Shown: positions 18,468 to 26,656 of the stretch, in pieces
Position numbering within the stretch: the stretch's first letter is position 1
Layout of the letters: each line of letters begins with the position of its first letter
Source of the DNA: Claveliimonas acetigenes
GTDB lineage: Bacteria > Bacillota > Clostridia > Lachnospirales > Lachnospiraceae
Length of the DNA: 64,000 bases
Direction of reading: 5' to 3'
Assembly: GCF_025567385.1 (NCBI RefSeq)
Contig: NZ_JAOQJU010000014.1
Location: forward strand, 1-64,000
The notes under the pieces: generated by a model
The model's input: the letters and a program-made list of their open reading frames with translations, nothing else
The model's database searches: none
Told to the model about the DNA's origin: nothing
Position numbers and translations under genes: made by a program

Positions 18468-19406
18468 ATGGGAAAAGAAACAACCTACGGCGTATGGGCG
18501 GTGCGCAGCGGCGCTTCCATCTTCGGCCATGCTGAGGCGTGGTGCAAGGAAGATGGAAAGCCTTTGGAATTTGACTCCCGCGAGGCTGCGGAGGCTTACG
18601 CCAGGGAAATGAACAGCAAAACCTCCACCAATGTCCATTATTACGCACAGGAGAAAGAACCGGAGCCGGGCGCCGTCAAAAAGACTTCCGCGCAGGCACA
18701 GCCGGATTTGGATGCCCGCGCCCATGACGAAGTGATGCCGAGAAATGACGCGGCAGAAAAGCAGAATGAGATTCCCGGCAGACAGGTCATGCCGGAGGCG
18801 GACCCGCTGGTGGAAATCCGCTCTGCGGTCCACAGTAACTATGTGGGCATGGTTGCCATGCTGGGTGCGGACAACCGGGTGTACCTGGGGCGTGAGGAAC
18901 GCTGCCACTATCAGGATATGCAGGCATCTTATTATGACAATCAGGACGGCTCCCTGTGCTTTGTCTGCGACCAGCCGGATATGTACTATTTTCTCTATGG
19001 TGAGGGCTGGGCGCATACCCAGGCGGAAATGCTGGAGCGCGGCCTTTCCCTGCGCCAGTATGAGGAATTTGCAAGGCTTCGGGACGGCGTGCTCTCACAG
19101 TTCACACCAAGCCGTGAAATCCTGTTCGCCGGGCAGCCCTTCCAGCCGCCGGAGAGCTATCTGCGTAATGCGGAACTCTACGAGGAAGGACAGACCGGAA
19201 ACTATAATATGCTGGATGGCCGGCTGAATAATGAGCCGCCGGAACGCCCTGACTTAACGGACGGCCAGACCTATGAGGAAATCCGGGAGCTTGCACCGGA
19301 GACTTTGCCGGAGGAAAAACCTTCCCTGATGGAGCGGCTGAAAGCGGAACGCCCGGAGCATGAGGCGAAACAGGCAGCGCCGCCTGTGCCGGAAAGGGAA
19401 CGCTGA
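18468..19406 (+). CDS. Uncharacterised ICE protein with basic C-terminal tail
   Basis: 312 residues. The N-terminal ~60 residues (ETTYGVWAVRSGASIFGHAE, EFDSREAAEAYAREMN) resemble a small alpha/beta domain found in ICE accessory proteins; a charged linker follows, then a second domain with GADNRVYLGREERCHYQDMQ and SLRQYEEFARLRDG. I cannot name it. The end EEKPSLMERLKAERPEHEAK, finishing PERER, is the shared tail. ATG 18468 lies six bases from AAGGAGG. The stop overlaps the start of the next gene (TGATG). Confidence 0.65.
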   Translation: MGKETTYGVWAVRSGASIFGHAEAWCKEDGKPLEFDSREAAEAYAREMNSKTSTNVHYYAQEKEPEPGAVKKTSAQAQPDLDARAHDEVMPRNDAAEKQNEIPGRQVMPEADPLVEIRSAVHSNYVGMVAMLGADNRVYLGREERCHYQDMQASYYDNQDGSLCFVCDQPDMYYFLYGEGWAHTQAEMLERGLSLRQYEEFARLRDGVLSQFTPSREILFAGQPFQPPESYLRNAELYEEGQTGNYNMLDGRLNNEPPERPDLTDGQTYEEIRELAPETLPEEKPSLMERLKAERPEHEAKQAAPPVPERER

Positions 19407-20107
19407 TGGGCGCGGTAAAATTTGAGGGCGTGGATGTGCTGGACTTTTTAGGGAAGGTTGTAGAGCTGCACACGCAGCATTATAAGGACGATTTTGATAT
19501 TGACAAAGAGCTGATACAAAATCTTGCGGCTTGCAGAAATGAGGAGAATGAACAGCTCTTATGGATGTCCAGAACCTGCGGCACGTACTGTTTATGGGAA
19601 AGGGATGTTTACCTGCAGGACAGCCACGAAAATAAGGTGTGGCGGTTTTACCATGAGCAGACGAAAGATTCTATCCTGGCGTATGCAATCCGGCTGGACG
19701 GCATACAAGACGGGAAAGTCACCGGCTGTATCTGGCCTCTCGATTATCACGCCCATGTAGAACGGGTCAAGCTGCTTTCCTGTGCGATTGAAAAAGTATC
19801 AGTATTGTTCCAGGATGGCACACAGGCGGTATTCCCCTATGATTCCTATATGCAGCAGATTAACATGTTTAAGGCCGAGCATGGAACTTCCAAATGCGTG
19901 ACCTGGCTGCCGGAAAGTGAGCGGGAATTACAAACAATCCTGCGGCGGGAGCATGTTAAGCGAGATTACCATGCAAAGCCCGGTGATATTCAGGAATATA
20001 TGGATAGCCTGAAAAAGAGCACACTGCGGGGGAAACTGAAAGAGGTGCAGGCGGCAGCCGCTTTCACCCGGAAACCGCCTTCCCATAAAAAGGAGCCTGA
20101 ACGATGA
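19406..20107 (+). CDS. Uncharacterised ICE protein with basic C-terminal tail
   Basis: 233 residues, soluble. VDVLDFLGKVVELHTQHYKD, a Cys-containing segment (MSRTCGTYCLWERDVYLQD) and YHAHVERVKLLSCAIEK are its main landmarks; no family is recognised. It ends KSTLRGKLKEVQAAAAFTRK and KKEPER, a weaker form of the shared tail (ST-L instead of PS-L). Overlaps both neighbours: ATG 19406 overlaps the upstream stop and its own stop overlaps the ATG of mobC (ATGA), so the four genes are translated as a unit with the relaxosome gene. Confidence 0.65.
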   Translation: MGAVKFEGVDVLDFLGKVVELHTQHYKDDFDIDKELIQNLAACRNEENEQLLWMSRTCGTYCLWERDVYLQDSHENKVWRFYHEQTKDSILAYAIRLDGIQDGKVTGCIWPLDYHAHVERVKLLSCAIEKVSVLFQDGTQAVFPYDSYMQQINMFKAEHGTSKCVTWLPESERELQTILRREHVKRDYHAKPGDIQEYMDSLKKSTLRGKLKEVQAAAAFTRKPPSHKKEPER

Positions 20108-20448
20108 AGGCCGGGCATAACAAAAAATCCGTCCGGGTGGAATTCGTCATGTCCGAACAGGAGGCGGAGCTGATAAAGGGGCGCATGGCGGAGCTCGGCA
20201 TTACCAACCTCTCCGCATATCTGCGCAAGATGGCGGTAGACGGTTATATCATCCATCTGGATATGAGAGACATTCAGGAAATGATACGGCTTCTTCGTAT
20301 CTGTTCCAATAACTTAAACCAATATACCAGACGCGCCAATGAGACCGGCAGTATTTACGCTGCCGACATGGATGATCTGCGCACACGCCTGGACAGTTTG
20401 TGGGATGGCATGGATAAGCTGCTGCGGGGATTTGCGAACATTTCGTAA
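20104..20448 (+). CDS. mobC: MobC-like relaxosome accessory protein
   Basis: 114 residues. The N-terminus is a ribbon-helix-helix (SVRVEFVMSEQEAELIKGRM, GITNLSAYLRKMAVDGYI) that binds near oriT, followed by a helical MobC segment (IRLLRICSNNLNQYTRRANE). MobC proteins help the relaxase open its nick site. The relaxase gene lies 1.3 kb downstream on the same strand. Stop at 20446-20448. Confidence 0.88.
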   Translation: MKAGHNKKSVRVEFVMSEQEAELIKGRMAELGITNLSAYLRKMAVDGYIIHLDMRDIQEMIRLLRICSNNLNQYTRRANETGSIYAADMDDLRTRLDSLWDGMDKLLRGFANIS

Positions 20449-20591
20449 ACGGGAAAAAACGCCGTTGCTTTCCAGAAACCGGCACGGTAGAATTTTGATA
20501 GAGGGAGAAATATGTTTCTCTTTGAAACACCCTTCGGGCATACCTGAATGTCCTGAAAAAACGGACATGGAAAAGGAAAGGAGGCGGGCGT

Positions 20592-20882
20592 ATGCGTCTG
20601 ATTGGCAAACTATTGGCACTTCCCTTTGTACTGGTTACAGGAATTCTTTATCTTGTATGCAAATTTCTTGTGGTGATTTCCGGCGCTGTTCTGGGAATTT
20701 TATCCGGGATCGTATTTCTGGCGGCGTTGGTGCTGTTCTTTGCAGCCGGGTTCTGGCCGGGGCTTTCATGGCTGGTGATCGCGTTCCTGATCAGCCCCTA
20801 CGGTCTGCCAATGGCGGCGGCCTGGCTGGTGGGGATCATCGGCGGCGCAAACAGCGCGTTAAAGGATTTCGTATTTGGTTAA
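20592..20882 (+). CDS. CD1845-like membrane protein
   Basis: 96 residues, almost all hydrophobic: two or three membrane helices (LALPFVLVTGILYLVCKFLV, AVLGILSGIVFLAALVLFFA, LSWLVIAFLISPYGLPMAAA). Length, composition and position match the CD1845 family of C. difficile Tn1549-like elements. AAAGGAGG lies nine bases before ATG 20592. Function unknown; could be a small part of the transfer channel or an entry-exclusion type protein. The preceding 140 bases hold only short hairpins such as TGTCC/GGACA. Confidence 0.75.
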   Translation: MRLIGKLLALPFVLVTGILYLVCKFLVVISGAVLGILSGIVFLAALVLFFAAGFWPGLSWLVIAFLISPYGLPMAAAWLVGIIGGANSALKDFVFG

Positions 20883-20971
20883 ACAGTTTCGGCGGGACTC
20901 ATTGGCAGCCCCGCCCTTTTTCTATAATTATGGCTGTCTGCTATGGCAGCTTTTTGATTGGAGGGATTTGA

Positions 20972-21739
20972 TTGAAAGATACAACGCCAATTTATTTTCA
21001 TTCTGCCACCTATGCGCATGAGCATGGGGAGCTGGATCAGTACCGTGCTTCCCACAAGGCAAACATTGCGTGTAAAGAGGCAATCGAACAGGCCATTGCG
21101 GACAACTACCGGGATAACCGTTTAGGCCCCGCATGTGTGCAGCAGGTCTTACAACAATTTGATCCTGGCCGGATTTTCTATGTCCTTGCCAACACGGTCC
21201 GGCAGAAAGAACATGACGGGCGAATTTCCCGTGATAACAAAGCCTGGGCGCAGACAATCCCGGTCTGTGAAGATAAGGACGGTTTCGGATATGACAGGAA
21301 TGTTTCCTTTGTGGTAGACCGTAGCCATCCAGGACTAATGGATTTATTTCTTACCCAAGCCAGAGACATTGCAAAGGAGGATTTCAAGATGAATCAAGAG
21401 TTTATGAGCCGTAACCAAGTGGAGTTTATACGTCAGACCTACCCACCGGATACCCGGATTTTGTTGCAGCACATGGACGATCCCTATGCCCCGGTGCCCG
21501 CTGGCACCCGTGGAACTGTCAAGTATGTGGATGATATAGGCCAGATTGGGGTTGCCTGGGACAATGGACGCAGCCTTTCACTGATTCCCGGTATGGACAC
21601 ATATCGGAAACTGACCCAACAGGAGCTTACTCAGGAACAAGGTGAAAAGCCTTCCATACATGACAGTCTGGGCAAACATGCCGGTCAGCAGGCGGCTCAC
21701 AGCGACAAACCGAAAATGAAAAAAGAACAGACACGATAA
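20972..21739 (+). CDS. DUF3849-DUF4314 two-domain protein with basic C-terminal tail
   Basis: 255 residues from TTG 20972 (GGAGGGATTTGA before it). Residues ~1-135 are DUF3849-like (IFYVLANTVRQKEHDGRISR, VVDRSHPGLMDLFLTQAR). From ~140, DUF4314-like: FIRQTYPPDTRILLQHMDDP, PAGTRGTVKYVDDIGQIGVA, WDNGRSLSLIPGMDTYR, a small SH3-like domain. The two domains are joined in frame, yet an internal AAAGGAGG and ATG 21389 (MNQEFMSRNQ) sit exactly at the domain border, so the second domain may also be made alone. Ends GEKPSIHDSLGKHAGQQ and KKEQTR, the shared tail. Confidence 0.8.
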   Translation: MKDTTPIYFHSATYAHEHGELDQYRASHKANIACKEAIEQAIADNYRDNRLGPACVQQVLQQFDPGRIFYVLANTVRQKEHDGRISRDNKAWAQTIPVCEDKDGFGYDRNVSFVVDRSHPGLMDLFLTQARDIAKEDFKMNQEFMSRNQVEFIRQTYPPDTRILLQHMDDPYAPVPAGTRGTVKYVDDIGQIGVAWDNGRSLSLIPGMDTYRKLTQQELTQEQGEKPSIHDSLGKHAGQQAAHSDKPKMKKEQTR

Positions 21740-21771
21740 CAGAGCCGGTTTTACAGTAAGGGGGTGATGGG

Positions 21772-23181
21772 ATGGCGACCACACGGCTCATGCCGCTGCA
21801 CGTTGGGAAAGGCCGGGATGTTTCCACGGCCATAGCGGATATTATTGACTATGTGGAAAATCCGCAGAAAACCGATTTTGGAAAATTCATTTATGGCTAT
21901 GAGTGTGACACCCGGATCGCCGATGCGGAGTTTCTTCTATCCAAGCGCCAGTATGCGAACCTGACCGGACGTAACCGGGGCGCGGACGATGTGATTGCCT
22001 ACCATCTCCGACAGGCGTTCAAGCCTGGCGAGGTCACGCCGGAAGAAGCGAACCAGATCGGGCGGGAGCTGGCATTGAAGCTGACGAAGGGAAACCATGC
22101 TTTTGTTGTCTGCACCCATGTGGATAAACACCATGTTCATAATCACATCATCATAAATTCTACCACACTGGATTGTCAGAAAAAATTCCGCAACTTCTGG
22201 GGTTCCACCTGGGCAATCCGGCGTATGAATGACAAGCTCTGCTTGGAGCATGGGCTTTCTATTGTAGAGAATCCGAAACCCAGCCGAGACCATTACGGCA
22301 CATGGATGGGAAGTCAGAAACAGCCTTCCCACCAGGAGCAGCTACGATGGGCCATCGACGCAGCCCTGGAAGAAAAGCCGAAGGACTTTGAAGAACTTTT
22401 GAAGAAGCTGGAGGCGGCTGGGATTGAAGTCAACCGGGAGCGAAAGTACCTCCGTTTTCGCTTGTCACCGGAGGATAGATATACCCGGTGTGACACGTTA
22501 AAGGGCGACTATACCGAGCAGGCCATCAAAGAACGGATCGCCGGCACCCGGACGGTGAAGCCGCGCCGTACCTCTCCCCCAAAGCCGGTTTCCAAAGTCG
22601 GACTGCTGGTGGACATTGAGGCGGCGGTCCGTTCCGGCAAAGGGCCGGGGTATGAACGCTGGGCGAAGGTGTTCAACTTAAAGCAGCTTTCCCAGGCGGT
22701 AATCTATCTCAAAGAGCATGGCGATATGAGCTATGAGGATTTGCAGAAAAAATCAGATGCCGCTACCGCCAGCTTCAATGCGCTGTCGGTACAGATCAAG
22801 GAACTGGAATCACAGATGGCCGCCAACGGGGAGCTGCAGAAACAGATCGTAAATTATGCCAAGACGCGGGCGGCCTATGTGGAGTACCGGAAAGCCGGGT
22901 ACAGCAAAAAATTCCGTGCGGCGCATGAGACGGAAATCCTTCTGCACCAGGCGGCGAAGAAACACTTTGACGAGGTTGGGATTACAAAGCTGCCCTCCGT
23001 CAAATCTCTGCGTGAGGAATATGCCGGACTTCTGGAACAGAAACGGAAAGCCTATTCTTCTTACAAACAGGCCAGAGCCGATATGAAGGAGCTTTATAAT
23101 ATCCGGGCAAATGTGGAGCATTTGCTGGACATTCCTACCGGACGGGAACCGCAGAAGGAATCGCAGAAGTCGCGGCAATAG
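21772..23181 (+). CDS. MobP-type relaxase
   Basis: 469 residues. This enzyme nicks one strand at oriT and stays bound to the 5' end through a tyrosine, leading the strand into the recipient. The HUH metal motif is HVDKHHVHNHIIINS at ~119-133. The candidate nucleophile is a Tyr in the N-terminal region, such as in ADIIDYVENP or FIYGYECD. NFWGSTWAIRRMNDKLCLEH is another family block. The C-terminal ~200 residues are helical and charged. ATG 21772 follows AAGGGGGTGATGGG. A hairpin array that may be its oriT lies directly downstream, then a terminator. Confidence 0.92.
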   Translation: MATTRLMPLHVGKGRDVSTAIADIIDYVENPQKTDFGKFIYGYECDTRIADAEFLLSKRQYANLTGRNRGADDVIAYHLRQAFKPGEVTPEEANQIGRELALKLTKGNHAFVVCTHVDKHHVHNHIIINSTTLDCQKKFRNFWGSTWAIRRMNDKLCLEHGLSIVENPKPSRDHYGTWMGSQKQPSHQEQLRWAIDAALEEKPKDFEELLKKLEAAGIEVNRERKYLRFRLSPEDRYTRCDTLKGDYTEQAIKERIAGTRTVKPRRTSPPKPVSKVGLLVDIEAAVRSGKGPGYERWAKVFNLKQLSQAVIYLKEHGDMSYEDLQKKSDAATASFNALSVQIKELESQMAANGELQKQIVNYAKTRAAYVEYRKAGYSKKFRAAHETEILLHQAAKKHFDEVGITKLPSVKSLREEYAGLLEQKRKAYSSYKQARADMKELYNIRANVEHLLDIPTGREPQKESQKSRQ

Positions 23182-23205
23182 TTTTCCTTCTGCTTTCGGT
23201 TTTCA

Positions 23206-23339
23206 GCGTTCCAACGGAACGCGCAGCCATCACCGCAGGTGATGATCTCAGGGGTTTGGGGATATGTCACCAACAAGCATTTTGGCAGGAATACCGGAAA
23301 CGGATTCCTGCCAAAATACGCAATCTTACGGAAGATTGC
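23206..23339. other. Candidate origin of transfer (four hairpins in series)
   Basis: Four perfect inverted repeats follow each other: GCGTTCC/GGAACGC (23206-23222), CATCACC/GGTGATG (23228-23244), a 13-bp TTTTGGCAGGAAT/ATTCCTGCCAAAA (23280-23316) and GCAATCTT/AAGATTGC (23320-23339). Dense hairpins beside mobC and a MobP relaxase gene are typical of oriT. ATTCCTGCC in the third repeat resembles the YATCCTG|Y nick motif of related relaxases; the nick position is inference. The site sits in a 352-base gene-free stretch (23182-23533) whose remainder holds a terminator and nothing else evident. Confidence 0.5.
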
Positions 23340-23387
23340 ATTGCTTGCCAGCGACAGTGGGTATAAATTTGAATCCGTAATATAAGA

Positions 23388-23429
23388 AACGCCGGACAGA
23401 TCCAGTCATCATGTCCGGCGTTCTTTTTC
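23388..23429 (+). terminator. Rho-independent terminator of the transfer operon
   Basis: AACGCCGGACA (23388-23398) and TGTCCGGCGTT (23412-23422) make a perfect 11-bp stem followed by CTTTTT. It closes the + strand mobilisation genes and separates them from the oppositely directed histidine kinase gene. Confidence 0.85.
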
Positions 23430-23533
23430 CTTAGCTTCTCGCATTTACAGCTCAGGATAGGTGAACTTTTATAGCCCTAAATTCATAAACAAAAAAAGGG
23501 GGTTGTATCCTGAAGCCTCTTTTTATACCAATG

Positions 23534-24892
23534 TCAAAAAATAAGAGTTGTTTTATAGCCGCAGTTCAGCGCACTTTCAATTTTCATTGTACCACTATGT
23601 GCTTCTACAATTTGCCGTACCAACAATACACCAAGTCCATGACGGAGGTTTAGTTTTTCATCTGTGCTTTCAAGATAGTGCGTTTTGGCATTCAATTCTT
23701 GCAACTTATCAGCAGATACCCCCACGCCATTATCCGCAACAATAATTTCTGTATGTCCATCCGTACAGTCAACCGAGATTGTTATTGCACAGCCGTTTGG
23801 ATTGTGGCCGATGCTATTTTGAAGAAGATTTGTAATCGCCCGCTTTAAGAGCGCTTCATCACCCAGCATATAGTGCAGCTCGCTTTCTTCATCCGATTGA
23901 AAATCAATAGAGAAGCTTTCATCAAGCCCACTATCCAGAAAATCACATACCACTTGCCGGGCCAATTCTACTGGGGAAATTTTCTCAGTTCGTAATGGCT
24001 GCATATCATATTCCAGTTTTGAAGTCAAATTCAAATCCTCAATGAGCTGCTTAATTTTGGTAGCCTGCTGGCGGATTGCCACAATCTTTTCTTTCTGTTC
24101 TGTGTTCAAATCCCGGCTTTCCTCTAAGCTGCTGGAATAGCCAAGCACCATTGATAGAGGTGTGCGGATGTCATGTGAAATACCGCTGATCCAGTTTGCC
24201 CTTGCCCTGTCCCTGCGTTGCAGGGTTTTGGCGACCTTATTCAGCTTTGCGTTGATTTCCGCCAATTCCCCCCGTTCAACTAACTGTGTTTTCTTCCCAG
24301 ATGAAATTTCTTCTATGCCGGTGAGGATCGGCTTAATGGATTTTTCAATCTTGCGGTTATTGTGAATGAACAGGATCAGCACAATGATGATATTGAACAA
24401 AAATAAAGTAACCAATCCAAATATGTCTATTTTAATGCTGTCAGAAGTTTTGTAAGCAGACAGTTTCCAAAAACTATCCTGCGGGTAGCCGACAACCAGC
24501 AGACCATAAGATTGATTTGACACGAATACTGGATAATCCTCTAAGTACCACCTTGTCATTTCTGCAATATCGCCCGGTGTATAGTGCAGAGGTAATTCGG
24601 ACGGTATTTTGTAATTCCAGACCACATCGCCGGTGTCATTGCTTATCAGCATACACCATGCGTTTTCATTTGTCATTTGGATAGCCGTATTTTCTGAAAG
24701 ACGGTAGCTTTCTTCACTTTGCTGCAAGTCTGCGGAAACCTGCTCTAATAGTTGCGTTGGGCTATGGCTGCCCCGACTGCTTGACACCACAGCCAGCACA
24801 ACAAAAAGGACAATGTTTATCAGGATAAAGAAGCAGAACAGCTTCACACTGGAATGAACATACCGCTTAAAAAATCGTTGAATATTATTCAT
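23534..24892 (-). CDS. Sensor histidine kinase (CprK/NsrK-like)
   Basis: 452 residues. Helix 1 (VKLFCFFILINIVLFVVLAV), an extracellular sensor domain of ~120 residues (to ~150), helix 2 (IFGLVTLFLFNIIIVLILFI), HAMP-like linker, then an H-box SGISHDIRTPLSMVLGYSSS and catalytic N-box (LQNSIGHNPNG), G1 VADNGVGVS and G2 RHGLGVLLV. The layout fits kinases that detect lantibiotics or cationic peptides and control LanFEG transporters. Transcribed with the response regulator gene four bases upstream and divergent from the transporter operon at 25754. Ligand assignment is inference from context. Confidence 0.88.
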   Translation of the reverse strand: MNNIQRFFKRYVHSSVKLFCFFILINIVLFVVLAVVSSSRGSHSPTQLLEQVSADLQQSEESYRLSENTAIQMTNENAWCMLISNDTGDVVWNYKIPSELPLHYTPGDIAEMTRWYLEDYPVFVSNQSYGLLVVGYPQDSFWKLSAYKTSDSIKIDIFGLVTLFLFNIIIVLILFIHNNRKIEKSIKPILTGIEEISSGKKTQLVERGELAEINAKLNKVAKTLQRRDRARANWISGISHDIRTPLSMVLGYSSSLEESRDLNTEQKEKIVAIRQQATKIKQLIEDLNLTSKLEYDMQPLRTEKISPVELARQVVCDFLDSGLDESFSIDFQSDEESELHYMLGDEALLKRAITNLLQNSIGHNPNGCAITISVDCTDGHTEIIVADNGVGVSADKLQELNAKTHYLESTDEKLNLRHGLGVLLVRQIVEAHSGTMKIESALNCGYKTTLIF

Positions 24893-24896
24893 AGGC

Positions 24897-25604
24897 TCAC
24901 CTTGACTTGTCCTTTAAGATCAACTTATATCCAATGCCTTTTACCGTTACCAGCGAAACCGGCGAAGATGGTTTTTCCTCAATCTTTTCCCGGATATGGC
25001 GAATGTGCGACATAAGTGTTTTCTCATAGCCTATATAAATATCCCCGCAAACCGTTTGGCAAAGCGCACCCAAAGTTACAATGCGGCCCGCATTTGCATA
25101 CAGTTTTTTCAATATCTCCACTTCTTTTGCGGTCAGGGAAACTGGTTCCTGTCCCTCACGATAGACTTCTGCCTGTTCTAAGTCCACTTTGCAGGCATCC
25201 AGTAAGAAGCTGCTTTCCTCACTTTCTTTATAGGTTCGCCGCAGAATGGCCGTAATGCGCCATACAAATTCCTGCGCGATAAATGGTTTTACCATGTAAT
25301 CATCCGCACCGGCCTCAAAACCTTTTGATTTATCGTCGATTTCTCCTTTTGCCGTCAAAAAAAGAATAGGGATCGGGTTCTGTTCTCGGATTGTCTTTGC
25401 CAACATAAAGCCGTCCATATCCGGTAGCATAACATCCAAAACAGCCATATCCGGCTTTGCACTCATTCTTTCCAATGCGCTCAGGGCGGTATTGGCGGTT
25501 ACTATATTTTCAAAACCATTCTCTTTCAGAATGGATTGGCACATCTGTAAAATTGCCGGTTCATCATCAACCAGCAAAATAATTTTGTCCTTGATTGTAC
25601 CCAT
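24897..25604 (-). CDS. OmpR-family response regulator (CprR-like)
   Basis: 235 residues. Receiver domain with the acidic pair in ILLVDDEPAILQMC, phospho-acceptor Asp in AVLDVMLPDMDGF and Lys in DYMVKPF. A C-terminal winged helix follows (LTAKEVEILKKLYANAGRIV, IGYEKTLMSHIRHIREKIEE, VKGIGYKLILKD). ATG 25604 was taken because GAAAGGAGTGAGCCG precedes it; the frame is open 177 bases further up without a ribosome site. It probably activates the divergent transporter promoter by binding the CAAGGT repeats at 25671-25709. Confidence 0.9.
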   Translation of the reverse strand: MGTIKDKIILLVDDEPAILQMCQSILKENGFENIVTANTALSALERMSAKPDMAVLDVMLPDMDGFMLAKTIREQNPIPILFLTAKGEIDDKSKGFEAGADDYMVKPFIAQEFVWRITAILRRTYKESEESSFLLDACKVDLEQAEVYREGQEPVSLTAKEVEILKKLYANAGRIVTLGALCQTVCGDIYIGYEKTLMSHIRHIREKIEEKPSSPVSLVTVKGIGYKLILKDKSR

Positions 25605-25670
25605 CGGCTCACTCCTTTCCTTATGTATTATACCATATCTTTTCATATTTGCAGCTTTGATCGTGAAAAT

Positions 25671-25723
25671 CAAGGTAAAATCAAGGTTCTCTCCAATGCA
25701 ATGCAAGGTGGGGGCTATATGAT
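25671..25723 (+). promoter_or_regulatory. Response-regulator operator and promoter of LanFEG operon 1
   Basis: CAAGGT occurs at 25671, 25682 and 25704, i.e. steps of 11 and 22 bp; the missing 25693 position reads CCAATG, a degenerate copy. Eight bases after the last copy stands TATGAT (25718-25723), a -10 box, and there is no good -35. Such direct repeats on one helix face in place of a -35 are how OmpR-type regulators (NisR/VanR kind) activate. The same layout with four perfect copies is found at 31083-31135. Confidence 0.7.
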
Positions 25724-25753
25724 ATAAGCAGCTTAGGAAAGGAGCAAGAAAAA

Positions 25754-26656
25754 ATGATTGTAGCAACAGATAATTTGTCAAAAGAATATGACGGTGTTTA
25801 CCGTGTTCAGGAATTAGATATTCGGATTAAAGAGGGCGACATTTACGGCTTTCTCGGCCCGAATGGGGCAGGCAAGTCCACCACCATGAAAATGCTGCTC
25901 GGACTTGTCAAACCCACCAGCGGAACCATTGAAATTATGGGAAAACCGTTCAACGAAAAGAACCGCCGTGATATTCTCGCGTCCGTTGGTTCCCTGATTG
26001 AATCCCCGTCCTACTATGGACATTTGACTGGCCGCGAGAATATGGAGATCATTCGCAGGCTGCTTGACTTGCCCAAAAAGAACATTGAAGAAGCGGTGCA
26101 TATTGTCCGTATGGAAAACCAGATGGAGAAGAAAGTCAAAAACTATTCTCTCGGTATGAAGCAGCGGCTCGGCATTGCAATGGCACTGGCCCGGTTCCCG
26201 AAACTTCTGATTTTGGATGAACCGACCAACGGGCTTGACCCCGCAGGCATCGAAGAAATGCGGGAACTCATTAAGATGCTGCCGAAACAGTATGGCATGA
26301 CAGTGATGATTTCCAGCCACATTTTAAGTGAGATCGATCAGATGGCTACTGTTGTCGGCATTATCAATCAGGGCTGCCTGATTTTTCAGGAAAGGATGTC
26401 AGTTCTGGATATGCAGCGGGAGCCACAGATTATATTGAGAACCAGCGATAATAACCACGCTTTCCAGCTTCTTAAAAAGGCCAACCCGCAGCGTACAACG
26501 GATGGTTTGCAGATCGGTGCGCTGACTGACGAACAGACCGGCGCTGTTGTGCAATGCCTGTGTTCCAATGGTATCTCTGTTTATCGTGTTGAGGAACACC
26601 GGGAAAGTCTGGAAGATATTTTCCTCAACCTGACAGGAAAGGAGCTGACACTGTGA
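25754..26656 (+). CDS. LanF-like ABC transporter ATPase (peptide resistance, operon 1)
   Basis: 300 residues. Walker A GFLGPNGAGKSTTMKMLL, Q-loop region SLIESPSYYGHLTG, signature YSLGMKQRLGIAMALA, Walker B LLILDEPTNGLDPAG and H-loop MISSHILSE. SLIESPSYYGHLTGREN is typical of the BcrA/LanF group that powers removal of bacitracin or lantibiotics from the membrane. The C-terminal ~85 residues form the extra domain of this group (ESLEDIFLNLTGKE). First gene of an operon with two permeases; its stop overlaps the next start (TGATG). Confidence 0.9.
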   Translation: MIVATDNLSKEYDGVYRVQELDIRIKEGDIYGFLGPNGAGKSTTMKMLLGLVKPTSGTIEIMGKPFNEKNRRDILASVGSLIESPSYYGHLTGRENMEIIRRLLDLPKKNIEEAVHIVRMENQMEKKVKNYSLGMKQRLGIAMALARFPKLLILDEPTNGLDPAGIEEMRELIKMLPKQYGMTVMISSHILSEIDQMATVVGIINQGCLIFQERMSVLDMQREPQIILRTSDNNHAFQLLKKANPQRTTDGLQIGALTDEQTGAVVQCLCSNGISVYRVEEHRESLEDIFLNLTGKELTL

